In this document: positions 30,079-36,374 of the stretch, piece after piece
Layout: the number at the start of each line of letters is the position of its first letter
How positions within the stretch are numbered: position 1 is the stretch's first letter
IMG/VR virus record: IMGVR_UViG_3300022688_000007
Span: 1-36,613 of that record
Length of the DNA: 36,613 bases
Direction: 5' to 3' (one strand)
Origin: a virus
Made by a program: the position numbers and the translations under genes
Notes under the pieces: generated by a model
Told to the model about the DNA's origin: nothing
Databases searched by the model: none
What the model saw: the letters and a program-made list of their open reading frames with translations, nothing else

Positions 30079-30488
30079 ATGAGGAAAAAAACAACTGGCC
30101 GGACTGGCTAAAAAACGCCGACACGGAAAACGCTCAAGTTCAGATTACCGAGTATGGCCGTGTGATATGGCACGGTGGCGTCTGGCACGATGGCTTCTGG
30201 CACGATGGCGTCTGGCGCGGTGGCGTCTGGCACGATGGCTTCTGGCGCGGTGGCGTCGACAACCCGACGCGCTGCATGTTTCCTGTTCGCGGCAGCGGCG
30301 ACCGCATAATGATCGGATGTCTGGAGTTTGCCATATCCGAGGCTCGCGCGCTGTGTGATGGAGGCGACCTCCCCGACGAAGCGCCGCCACGGGATAGCGA
30401 GAACGGGCGGCTTCTGCGCGCTGCTGTGCTGGCTCAAATCGCTTGGCAAGAGGCTTTGCAAGACAATGTAACGGAGGCCGACCAATGA
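30075..30488 (+). CDS. Trp-Gly pentapeptide repeat protein
   Basis: This is a 137 residue protein starting MNEEKNNWPDWLKN. Residues 32-61 are six tandem five-residue units of the form W(H/R)(D/G)G(V/F), encoded by six 15 base DNA repeats at 30168-30257. Such regular Trp/Gly units resemble pentapeptide-type coils that form a short right-handed beta-helix. The C-terminal part (about 65-137) is a separate domain with a Cys and an acidic helix. It is joined by ATGA overlaps on both sides. Function unknown; binding to nucleic acid or to a host protein by a beta-helix surface is a guess. Confidence 0.8.
   Translation: MNEEKNNWPDWLKNADTENAQVQITEYGRVIWHGGVWHDGFWHDGVWRGGVWHDGFWRGGVDNPTRCMFPVRGSGDRIMIGCLEFAISEARALCDGGDLPDEAPPRDSENGRLLRAAVLAQIAWQEALQDNVTEADQ
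30168..30257 (+). repeat. Six tandem 15 bp coding repeats
   Basis: Units begin at 30168 and every 15 bases up to 30243, each of the form TGGCRCGRTGGCKTC. Units 2 and 5 are identical, as are units 4 and 6. The pattern points to recent in-frame duplication, so repeat number may vary between relatives. Confidence 0.9.
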
Positions 30489-30832
30489 CCCTGATCGAGA
30501 AGGTGGAGCGCGCCGCCGAGAACGCAACGCCGGGGCCTTGGGTTGCAAGGTTTTGGGACGGCGATAAGTGGCCAGAACGGCGATGGTCGGTCGGAGAGGA
30601 AGATACGGGCGCGGCAATATGCGTAAGCCCCAGATACGCTGATCCGACGGACCTTTCCGATGCCGACTTGATCGCCCTCGCCCCTGACATGGCCAACGCG
30701 CTGCTGGCTGCGGAGGAACTAATTTCGTGGGTTGAGGGCGCGCTTGAGGAGGGCCGTTTTCGCCCCACCGATGAGGATGACGTAGCGGCCGCCCTCGCCG
30801 CCTACCGCGCTGCGATGGAGGCCAGCCAATGA
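30485..30832 (+). CDS. Ea22-like early protein
   Basis: This is a 115 residue protein starting MTLIEKVERAAENATPGPW. The ATPGPW motif, the later DLSDADLIALAPDMANALLAAEEL and a helical C-terminus are the recurring pattern of phage Ea22-like proteins, whose function is unknown. The start has GGAGG upstream in the repeated junction sequence (30472-30488). It ends in EASQ, similar to the EADQ ends of its neighbours. Confidence 0.8.
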   Translation: MTLIEKVERAAENATPGPWVARFWDGDKWPERRWSVGEEDTGAAICVSPRYADPTDLSDADLIALAPDMANALLAAEELISWVEGALEEGRFRPTDEDDVAAALAAYRAAMEASQ

Positions 30833-31020
30833 TCTGCTTTCGAGACATGACGTTCTGTGATTCCGACTGCACGAACACCGCCTGCCATCGTCACTTCGGA
30901 CCCGACGACAGCGAAGCCGCCCGCGCATGGTGGGACCATGACCCCGACAACGCGCCGATCTTGTTCAGCGATTTCAGCGCGACGTGCCCTGGTTATACGC
31001 CACCGGAGGCCGACCAATGA
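30829..31020 (+). CDS. Small Cys/His protein
   Basis: This is a 63 residue protein starting MICFRDMTFCDSDCTNTACHRHFG. Cys 10, 14 and 19 with His 20 and 22 could bind zinc. The rest (AARAWWDHDPDNAPILFSDFSATCPGYTPPEAD) is a pattern seen in many small phage proteins. It sits in the ATGA-linked chain. Function unknown. Confidence 0.78.
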   Translation: MICFRDMTFCDSDCTNTACHRHFGPDDSEAARAWWDHDPDNAPILFSDFSATCPGYTPPEADQ

Positions 31021-31097
31021 CCCCGCGCGACTGGCTGTTCGACGCCCTCGGCGCGCTTGCGATCTTCGTGCTGCCGTTCGGGATTATGCTCCTATGA
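31017..31097 (+). CDS. Very small single-span membrane protein
   Basis: This is a 26 residue protein, MTPRDWLFDALG followed by a hydrophobic stretch ending GIMLL. One membrane span (about residues 8-26) is predicted. ATG 31017 overlaps the previous stop by four bases, its TGA overlaps the next ATG in the same way, and GGAGG lies nine bases upstream. Without it the chain of coupled genes would be broken, which argues that it is real. Function unknown. Confidence 0.7.
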   Translation: MTPRDWLFDALGALAIFVLPFGIMLL

Positions 31098-31699
31098 CCC
31101 GCAAATTGCGCGTTCTCGTCGCTTGTGAATACAGCGGGCGCGTCAGAGACGCTTTCCGGGCGCTTGGACATGAGGCTATTTCCTGCGACCTGCTGCCGAC
31201 AGAAGCGACAGGGCCGCACATGCAGGTTGACGCCTTGACTGTCTTGCATTGGGACGCATGGGACTTGGTGATTGCTCATCCGCCTTGCACGTATCTATGC
31301 AACAGTGGCGTTCGCTGGCTTTCGACTGATCCTGCGAGATGGGCCAAAATGCGCGATGCGGCAGTGTTTTTCATGCAGTGCCTTTCGATGCCGAAATGCC
31401 CTGTCGCCGTAGAAAATCCGGTAATGCACGGGCACGCCAACATCAGAAAGCCGGATTTCACCGTACAGCCGTGGCAATTTGGAGATCCGGCCAAAAAACG
31501 CACATGCTTCTGGACACGCGGCCTGCCGCCATTGAGGCCGACCAGCGACATGACCGCCGCCGATGCAAAACCCGATTGCCACCATGCAAGTCCTGGCCCG
31601 GATCGCTGGAAAGAACGCTCGCGGACTTACCACGGCATGGCCGCAGCCATCGCGCGGCAATGGTCTGCACACATTCTGCAAGCGGAGATCGCGCTATGA
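31094..31699 (+). CDS. DNA methyltransferase-like protein (C5-type fold)
   Basis: This is a 201 residue protein starting MTRKLRVLVACEYSGRVRDAF. The opening LRVLVACEYSG..RDAFRALGHEA.SCDLLP is an AdoMet-binding Rossmann motif. WDLVIAHPPCTYLCNSG supplies a PPC motif in the place of the catalytic Pro-Cys of cytosine-5 enzymes. CPVAVENPVM corresponds to the ENV-like motif, and a final part has RTCFWTRGLPPL. It is much shorter than full C5 methyltransferases, lacking a clear target-recognition domain. Phages often carry this type; substrate and activity are unproven. It is coupled to the PP-loop gene that follows. Confidence 0.82.
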   Translation: MTRKLRVLVACEYSGRVRDAFRALGHEAISCDLLPTEATGPHMQVDALTVLHWDAWDLVIAHPPCTYLCNSGVRWLSTDPARWAKMRDAAVFFMQCLSMPKCPVAVENPVMHGHANIRKPDFTVQPWQFGDPAKKRTCFWTRGLPPLRPTSDMTAADAKPDCHHASPGPDRWKERSRTYHGMAAAIARQWSAHILQAEIAL

Positions 31700-32574
31700 C
31701 CTACCCCTACCGCCTCGACGGCGACACACGGTCGGGATCGCCCTATCTGCTGCCAGAAGGAAACGTCGCCATCGCATTCAGCGGCGGCAGAACAAGCGCC
31801 TACATGCTGCACGAGATATTGCAGGCCAATGGCGACCTGCCCGAGCAGGTCATCGTCAGCTTCCAGAACACCGGGCGGGAAATGCCTGAGACGCTGGACT
31901 TCGTGCAGGAATGCGGCGAGCGGTGGGGCGTCAGGATCGTCTGGCTGGAATACCGCAAAGAGGAACCGCGATACGAGGTTGTCAGCCACAACTCAGCCAG
32001 CCGGAACGGGGAGCCGTTTGAGGCGCTGATCCGCAAGCGAAAATTCCTGCCGAACCGCGTCGCGCGCTTTTGCACGGCTGAACTAAAGGTTCATTGTCTG
32101 ACCAGATACCTGCGCAGTATCGAATGGGAGGGTTGGGCGTTAGCTCGCGGTTTGCGCGCCGACGAAGGGCATAGGCTCAAGTCGGCGGCGCCCAAAGAGC
32201 GTTACACTTTTTGGCATCCGCTGGCAGACGCTATGGTGTCCCGCCGCCACGTGTCGAAATTCTGGGCAAAGCAGCCGTTTGACCTTCGCTTGCCAAATGT
32301 GGACGGGCGAACGCAACTCGGCAATTGCGACGGGTGCTTTTTGAAGTCCGAGGCGGCCCGCGCTGCTCTGGCCCGCGACTACCCCGAGCGAGCGCAATGG
32401 TGGGCTGACATGGAGTCTCTGGCCCAGTCCATTAGCAGCCGCCCAGACGACGCTCGTTTTCGCGAAGACGGCACATGGGCGGCGCATATGGAGTTTGTAG
32501 ACCGGCAGGGCGATTGGATATTCGACACCGAAGGCGCGCTATGCCAAGCCGACGATGGGGAGTGTACGGGATGA
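31696..32574 (+). CDS. PP-loop (PAPS reductase-like) protein
   Basis: This is a 292 residue protein starting MTYPYRLDGDTRSG. The ATP-binding PP-loop is SGGRTSAYML (residues 29-38). NTGREMPETLDFV (58-70) is the second family motif. Cys 126 and 134 (RFCTAELKVHC) with Cys 211 and 214 (GNCDGC) form two pairs fit for a metal or iron-sulphur cluster. This phage family is annotated as PAPS reductase-like, but sulphate reduction is unlikely. A role in nucleic acid modification is possible because of the adjacent methyltransferase-like gene. It is distinct from the IbrA-like protein at 22829-24085. Confidence 0.87.
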   Translation: MTYPYRLDGDTRSGSPYLLPEGNVAIAFSGGRTSAYMLHEILQANGDLPEQVIVSFQNTGREMPETLDFVQECGERWGVRIVWLEYRKEEPRYEVVSHNSASRNGEPFEALIRKRKFLPNRVARFCTAELKVHCLTRYLRSIEWEGWALARGLRADEGHRLKSAAPKERYTFWHPLADAMVSRRHVSKFWAKQPFDLRLPNVDGRTQLGNCDGCFLKSEAARAALARDYPERAQWWADMESLAQSISSRPDDARFREDGTWAAHMEFVDRQGDWIFDTEGALCQADDGECTG

Positions 32575-32738
32575 CTTGCGACACACGCCCGCCTGAGCGC
32601 CCGGACCTTCACGCGCTGGCCCGCGATCCGAACGTGACCGACGAGCAGATCGCAGCGGTCGTCCGTGGTGCGCTCAACGCACCGGATCAATGGCTGGCGG
32701 ATGAAATCGTAAAAGCGGTGAAGGCGCGCAGGCCATGA
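32571..32738 (+). CDS. Small early protein, unknown
   Basis: This is a 55 residue protein starting MTCDTRPPERPDLHALARD. It is helical and charged (NVTDEQIAAVVRGALNAPDQWLADEIVKAVKA). ATGA overlaps on both sides tie it to the operon. No family recognised. Confidence 0.72.
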   Translation: MTCDTRPPERPDLHALARDPNVTDEQIAAVVRGALNAPDQWLADEIVKAVKARRP

Positions 32739-32854
32739 CTGCCTATTTTCGCGAATTGCGCCGTCGCTTTTGGGAAATCGTCTGGCGCTGGATTGTCGGC
32801 CCGGAGCGGATCGAAATCGAAGACCCCGAGGATGCGGAGGAGAAGTGCGAATGA
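32735..32854 (+). CDS. Very small amphipathic protein
   Basis: This is a 39 residue protein starting MTAYFRELRRRFWEIVWRW. The first half is a basic, aromatic amphipathic helix, the second half is acidic (EDPEDAEEKCE). Both ends are in ATGA overlap (32735-32738 and 32851-32854), filling exactly the space between two other coupled genes, which supports it as real. Membrane-surface binding is possible. Function unknown. Confidence 0.68.
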   Translation: MTAYFRELRRRFWEIVWRWIVGPERIEIEDPEDAEEKCE

Positions 32855-33009
32855 CCGACAGCATCGAACTCACGCTTCCCATGCGCTTGTGGCGCGAGCG
32901 CGAGGCGGAATGGACCGCCCAGGGCTGGATGATTATGCGCGTGGCCACCTACCGCTCGAAGGGCGAGCGATGGGCGAAGGTAACGCTGACAAAGGAGGAA
33001 AACAAATGA
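32851..33009 (+). CDS. Small early protein, unknown
   Basis: This is a 52 residue protein starting MTDSIELTLPMRLWRERE. It has a beta-helix-beta look (WREREAEWTAQGWMIMRVATYRSKGERWAKVTLTK). Its end contains the AGGAGG ribosome site of the next gene. No family recognised. Confidence 0.72.
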   Translation: MTDSIELTLPMRLWREREAEWTAQGWMIMRVATYRSKGERWAKVTLTKEENK

Positions 33010-33596
33010 GCGAGACCGACATAAGCCGGGAGGCGGTGGAGCGCGACGCGCGCTATTGGTCCGATTGGGCCGACGACGTAGAACGCGCGAATGGCGCTGG
33101 TGCCGATGTGGCGAACATGCGCGAAATGATGGCGCGAGTCTTGGCCCTCCGCGATGCCCTTGACCAGATGGAAGACAAATACATCGACATGATGGCTCAG
33201 CGGACCGCCGCAAATCGCGAGAAAGCCGAGGCCCAACTTGAAGCAAGCGCGGCGAAATTCCGTCTTGAGTTAGCGGAGAAGGCATTTGCCCCGGTTTTGG
33301 ACTGGTATCAGTCTGACGAAGAACACCTGCGCCCTCTTGACCAAAGAGTCGCAGACGCCATCACAGACCTTCAAGGAGACCGCGCTTCACTTCTTCAAGC
33401 CGAGCGCGAGAAGGTCGAGGCCGTGGCGGCAGAGCGGGAGAGGATCATCGCGCAATTTCATGACGTTGTAGACGTAGAACATGGGCTTCGAGACATCAAC
33501 CTTAACGCGGGTTCAGACGGTTGGAAGACGCACAGCTACACAGCCGAGCGAATTAATTTGACGATAGACGCCATCCGCTCGGAAGACACCGAATGA
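33006..33596 (+). CDS. Coiled-coil early protein
   Basis: This is a 196 residue protein starting MSETDISREAVERDARYWSDW; AGGAGG lies before ATG 33006. It is mostly helical with a long coiled coil (REMMARVLALRDALDQMEDK, EKAEAQLEASAAKFRLELAEKAF). Part of the helix EREKVEAVAAERERII (33405-33437) matches, inverted, the gene at 27243-27485. The C-terminal pattern is common in alphaproteobacterial phages. Function unknown. Confidence 0.78.
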   Translation: MSETDISREAVERDARYWSDWADDVERANGAGADVANMREMMARVLALRDALDQMEDKYIDMMAQRTAANREKAEAQLEASAAKFRLELAEKAFAPVLDWYQSDEEHLRPLDQRVADAITDLQGDRASLLQAEREKVEAVAAERERIIAQFHDVVDVEHGLRDINLNAGSDGWKTHSYTAERINLTIDAIRSEDTE

Positions 33597-33949
33597 CTGA
33601 CGATCTTTACGACCGCGCCAACGACGAAGCGCGCCATGCACATCGGGAACTGATCGAGCGCCTGCGCGCGGAGAACGAGAGGCTTAACGAAGTCATCTTT
33701 GGCGTTGGCGTCAATCTATGGGACCGGGCCGAGTTGTCCGAGCGCGATGAAGCCGGCAACCAAACCATCCTGCTTTGGCACCCGAGCGGGATGCCGTGCG
33801 CTACTCTGAGCGTTGCCCAGCACGCTCCCGGCCTCGGCGCTGCACATATCGAGCTTTTAATATCAGATCTTGCCGATGTGTTCATGGCACGAGAACGCGC
33901 CCGCGCCGCCCTGAACGAAAAAGCCCCCGCCGATGGCGAGGGCTTGTGA
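33593..33949 (+). CDS. Early protein whose 3' end encodes an antisense terminator
   Basis: This is a 118 residue protein starting MTDDLYDRANDEARHAHRE. It has an N-terminal coiled coil (LIERLRAENERLNEVI), a beta part with LLWHPSGMPCATLSVAQ and a helix (AHIELLISDLADVFMARERARA). The last residues (NEKAPADGEGL) are encoded by an inverted repeat that is an intrinsic terminator for opposite-strand transcripts. No family recognised. Confidence 0.78.
   Translation: MTDDLYDRANDEARHAHRELIERLRAENERLNEVIFGVGVNLWDRAELSERDEAGNQTILLWHPSGMPCATLSVAQHAPGLGAAHIELLISDLADVFMARERARAALNEKAPADGEGL
33918..33945 (-). terminator. Intrinsic terminator of the minus-strand late operon
   Basis: On the minus strand AAGCCCTCGCC (33945-33935) pairs with GGCGGGGGCTT (33931-33921) around a three base loop, with one mismatch, followed by TTTTTCG. 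It lies 230 bases past the last lysis gene and inside a plus-strand gene. On the plus strand no U run follows, so it acts leftward only. It should end late mRNA after passage through two plus-strand genes in antisense. Confidence 0.8.
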
Positions 33950-34161
33950 TGCTTGACAAATATCGAGGCGCGCGAACGGCTACTTGCCGCGCATGTCGGG
34001 GCAATGGGTATCGGTCTCGCAAGGGGGTGCGGGAGCTTTGCGATATGTGCGGCGGGACAGGACTAAAGCGGGAGTGTCGTCGCGCCGAGTGCGCCGAGTT
34101 TGGTTGCGGCGGATACGGTACTTGTTACGAGGATGGCCTGAGACCCGCGCCGAAATCTTGA
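33949..34161 (+). CDS. DnaJ-type zinc-finger protein
   Basis: This is a 70 residue protein starting MLDKYRGARTATC. Two CxxCxGxG motifs are present: CRACRGNG (residues 13-20) and CDMCGGTG (31-38), the zinc-binding repeats of DnaJ. Further Cys follow (ECRRAECAEFGC, GTCYEDG). It is the last gene of the plus operon, with a TGATG overlap at its start. Small DnaJ-finger proteins are frequent in phages; no chaperone domain is present. Confidence 0.82.
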   Translation: MLDKYRGARTATCRACRGNGYRSRKGVRELCDMCGGTGLKRECRRAECAEFGCGGYGTCYEDGLRPAPKS

Positions 34162-34178
34162 GCAATGACGAGGGTTGA

Positions 34179-34580
34179 CTACATCCCCATGAACAGCCCG
34201 CGCCGCAGCACGATCACGCCGCGTTCGCCGTCAGCGACATCGACGTGATATTCCTCAGCGATCCAGCCGGGCGCGACTTCATCGACCGTCACCCGCTCGC
34301 GTTCGCCGTCGATGTTGATCGTGGTGGATAGCGTCACCCAGGCTTCCCCGTCTTGAAGCGTGCCGCCCCACCCGTTCGACGCACGCGCGCTGTCGTTGAG
34401 GTATTCCAGCACGGCCATGTCCTCGCTCTCTTGGCGAAGCTGGTATTCGTCGCTACCGGCTTGCATGTAGGCGGGTGCGTCAATGGTCTGCGCGTGGGCC
34501 ACTGCGCCGGCGAGCACGATCAGCATAGCGATGATGGTGGCGCGGTATAGCAGCTCTCGTCCGAACCATTCGGGGGGCAT
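34179..34580 (-). CDS. Exported protein at the end of the lysis cassette, unknown
   Basis: This is a 133 residue protein starting MPPEWFGRELLYRATII. A hydrophobic stretch (about residues 16-29) ending AGAVAHAQ is a signal peptide or anchor. The exported part (about 30-133) is acidic and mixed helix/beta, with W.GTLQDGEAWVTLSTTI, and no Cys. It converges with the plus-strand operon, 17 bases from its last gene. It could assist lysis, but no motif shows this. Confidence 0.75.
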   Translation of the reverse strand: MPPEWFGRELLYRATIIAMLIVLAGAVAHAQTIDAPAYMQAGSDEYQLRQESEDMAVLEYLNDSARASNGWGGTLQDGEAWVTLSTTINIDGERERVTVDEVAPGWIAEEYHVDVADGERGVIVLRRGLFMGM

Positions 34581-34586
34581 GGTCAG

Positions 34587-34805
34587 TCACTCCCTTTCGC
34601 GCGGCAACCATCCACCGGCGAAGGTGGCTGCGCCGGTCAGAAGACTTGCGATTGCCGTTTCCAGCATTGAAGCGTTGGTGAACATGCCGAGCGCCGGGAA
34701 CTGCGCCAGGATGATCGGGGCGAGGAACGCGCCGAAGGTAGCGGCGAGCGCCGCGAACGAGACCTTGCGCGTGGGTGCGGAAGTCGGTTGGTCGATAAGT
34801 GCCAT
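34587..34805 (-). CDS. Holin-like protein
   Basis: This is a 72 residue protein starting MALIDQPTSAPTRKVSF. Two membrane spans are visible (about residues 15-35, FAALAATFGAFLAPIILAQF, and 45-65, MLETAIASLLTGAATFAGGW) with a charged C-terminus (RERE). Size and topology match small two-span holins, and it lies three bases after the endolysin gene. It would release the endolysin by opening the inner membrane. Confidence 0.8.
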   Translation of the reverse strand: MALIDQPTSAPTRKVSFAALAATFGAFLAPIILAQFPALGMFTNASMLETAIASLLTGAATFAGGWLPRERE

Positions 34806-34808
34806 GAT

Positions 34809-35405
34809 CTATCCTCCGAAGATGGCCGTGAAACGGCGCCAGAGCGCCGCTATGGGGTTGCTGGGTGTCGTCGGTGCCGCAGGGGCGGAAAGGCGCTCAG
34901 CGGCCATCTCAAGCGCCGCAGCGCGGATGTCGGCCACGCGGTTGCCCCAACCCGCGCCAAAGGTGTTCCACGTGTTCAGCCGCTTGAGGAAACCCAATCG
35001 CAGATCGAGCGCGAGGTTGATCGTCCGCAGCGGCGGGGAAGCCTTGGCAGCCGCGATGGTATGCGGCCCGATCTTGCCATCCACGGTCACGCCGAGCGCG
35101 CCTTGCAGCCACTCAGCGCCGCGCCGGGGGCCGCTGTTCACCGCGCCGTCAAAGGCCACAAGATCCAGACCGGGCGGCAGGTCATCGCCGCGCACCGCGT
35201 CCCAATAGCGAGCCTTGTAGATCGCCTTCGCCTCGGCTTCCGTCAGAGCGCGCACATCGGCTTTCGTCACCGGACGCCCGCGCCAGTCGGCAAGCGTCTG
35301 GTGCGTGATCCCCATGTTCGTCGCGCCGCCAGGGTCCCGCGGATGGTCCACGTAGCCACCCTCCCACCGGAGCGTGACGGCCATGCAGCGGTCGAAGCGC
35401 GTCAT
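34809..35405 (-). CDS. GH108 endolysin (N-acetylmuramidase)
   Basis: This is a 198 residue protein starting MTRFDRCMAVTLRWEGGY. The glycoside hydrolase 108 signature RWEGGYVDHPRDPGGATNMGIT (residues 13-34) has the catalytic Glu 15 in EGG. The second domain has the PG_binding_3 pattern (FDGAVNSGPRRGAEWLQGALGV.VDGKIGPHT) to about residue 165. The C-terminus has a Pro/Ala linker and a short aromatic helix (IAALWRRFTAIFGG). I see no signal peptide, so it needs the holin. It overlaps the upstream gene by four bases. Confidence 0.93.
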   Translation of the reverse strand: MTRFDRCMAVTLRWEGGYVDHPRDPGGATNMGITHQTLADWRGRPVTKADVRALTEAEAKAIYKARYWDAVRGDDLPPGLDLVAFDGAVNSGPRRGAEWLQGALGVTVDGKIGPHTIAAAKASPPLRTINLALDLRLGFLKRLNTWNTFGAGWGNRVADIRAAALEMAAERLSAPAAPTTPSNPIAALWRRFTAIFGG

Positions 35406-36043
35406 TCCCGCCTCCGTATTTCAAAGATCAGATGCGGGCTTTCCTCGAGCACCACCGCCCGCCCAAGGTAGGTCGGGTCACAGTCAGGATAGGTGATCTG
35501 CAGGGAAAACTCCGCGATGCCCTCCACAACGCGATTCGGGACGATGAAGGCGGAAGGCACGACGGCCCATTCGCCGGTGAGCCGCTGGGGGAAACGCTCT
35601 TCCCTCGCTTGCGGGAAATACGTGCGGCTCGATGCGTCCACCAACACGCGCTGCGCGGTTGGCGCTCCGCAGCTTTCCCCGGCGTCAGTGCGCCGCACGA
35701 CATAGCCATATTCGCAGGCTTCTCCCACATAGCAAACATCCTGGATGTATGACCGCAGCACATCGTATTCGGCCACCGCAGGCGACGGCTCCATCGCCGC
35801 CACACGCTCGCTCAGACCGTTGATCGCTTCGATGTTCTGTTGAAGTCGCTTGCCCTGCTCAATTTGCGTGGCGATGATTTCCTCAGTCCCGACCAATTCC
35901 CTAAGCGTGGTTTTGATCTGCTTGCCACCAAGCCACCACAACCCAGTGAGAACGAGACTGAGCGCGACAGACGCCGACACCACAAGGCGCAGGTGCTCGC
36001 CCAAGGCGCGAATGAAGCGTGCATATGGCGTCTCGTCGCTCAT
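35402..36043 (-). CDS. Inner-membrane anchored periplasmic protein, possible inner spanin
   Basis: This is a 213 residue protein starting MSDETPYARFIRALGEHLR. One N-terminal span (about residues 20-40, VVSASVALSLVLTGLWWLGG) is followed by a helical stretch (TQIEQGKRLQQNIEAINGLSERVAAM) and a beta-rich periplasmic domain with four Cys that may form disulfides. The place between a lipoprotein and the endolysin fits the inner half of a spanin pair, but the periplasmic domain is larger than in classical Rz. The role is uncertain. Confidence 0.72.
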   Translation of the reverse strand: MSDETPYARFIRALGEHLRLVVSASVALSLVLTGLWWLGGKQIKTTLRELVGTEEIIATQIEQGKRLQQNIEAINGLSERVAAMEPSPAVAEYDVLRSYIQDVCYVGEACEYGYVVRRTDAGESCGAPTAQRVLVDASSRTYFPQAREERFPQRLTGEWAVVPSAFIVPNRVVEGIAEFSLQITYPDCDPTYLGRAVVLEESPHLIFEIRRRE

Positions 36044-36046
36044 CGC

Positions 36047-36292
36047 TCACCCCGGCCGATCAAGCTGGCCAGCGCCTCGGCCCGAGCCCTGAAACGCGCC
36101 GGCGTTCGCACCCCGCGCGGTGGCACCCACGTTGGGGCTGTCGTCCGTCGCGGTTTCCTCTGCGGGTTCCTCGGTAGCGGCTTCCTCAGCGACAGGCTCG
36201 CGATCCGCCCCCGTATCGCTTGCAGGCCAGATCACGCCGCCGCCTGCGCATCCCGCCAGAAGTGAAGCGAAAATAACTGGTGTCAGTTTCAT
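36047..36292 (-). CDS. Small lipoprotein, possible outer spanin
   Basis: This is an 81 residue protein starting MKLTPVIFASLLAGC. The lipobox LLAGC sets acylation at Cys 15, followed by Ala-Gly-Gly and no Asp at +2, so an outer membrane destination is expected. The mature part is low-complexity, acidic (EPVAEEAATEEPAEETATDD) and then Gly-rich. GAGGT lies before ATG 36292. In this lysis context it may be an Rz1-like outer spanin, though it is less Pro-rich than usual. Confidence 0.75.
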   Translation of the reverse strand: MKLTPVIFASLLAGCAGGGVIWPASDTGADREPVAEEAATEEPAEETATDDSPNVGATARGANAGAFQGSGRGAGQLDRPG

Positions 36293-36374
36293 GGTACACC
36301 TCATTAGATCAGCGCGACTCCGTGGAGCAGGATGTGACTGGCGCAAGTGAAGCGGGCGTATGGGGGTTCGTGGG

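Noticed and set aside
30168-30257. Tandem repeats as a CRISPR-like array or iteron origin
   Set aside because: There are no spacers, the unit is 15 bases and in frame, and all variation follows codon boundaries, so it is a protein-coding repeat.
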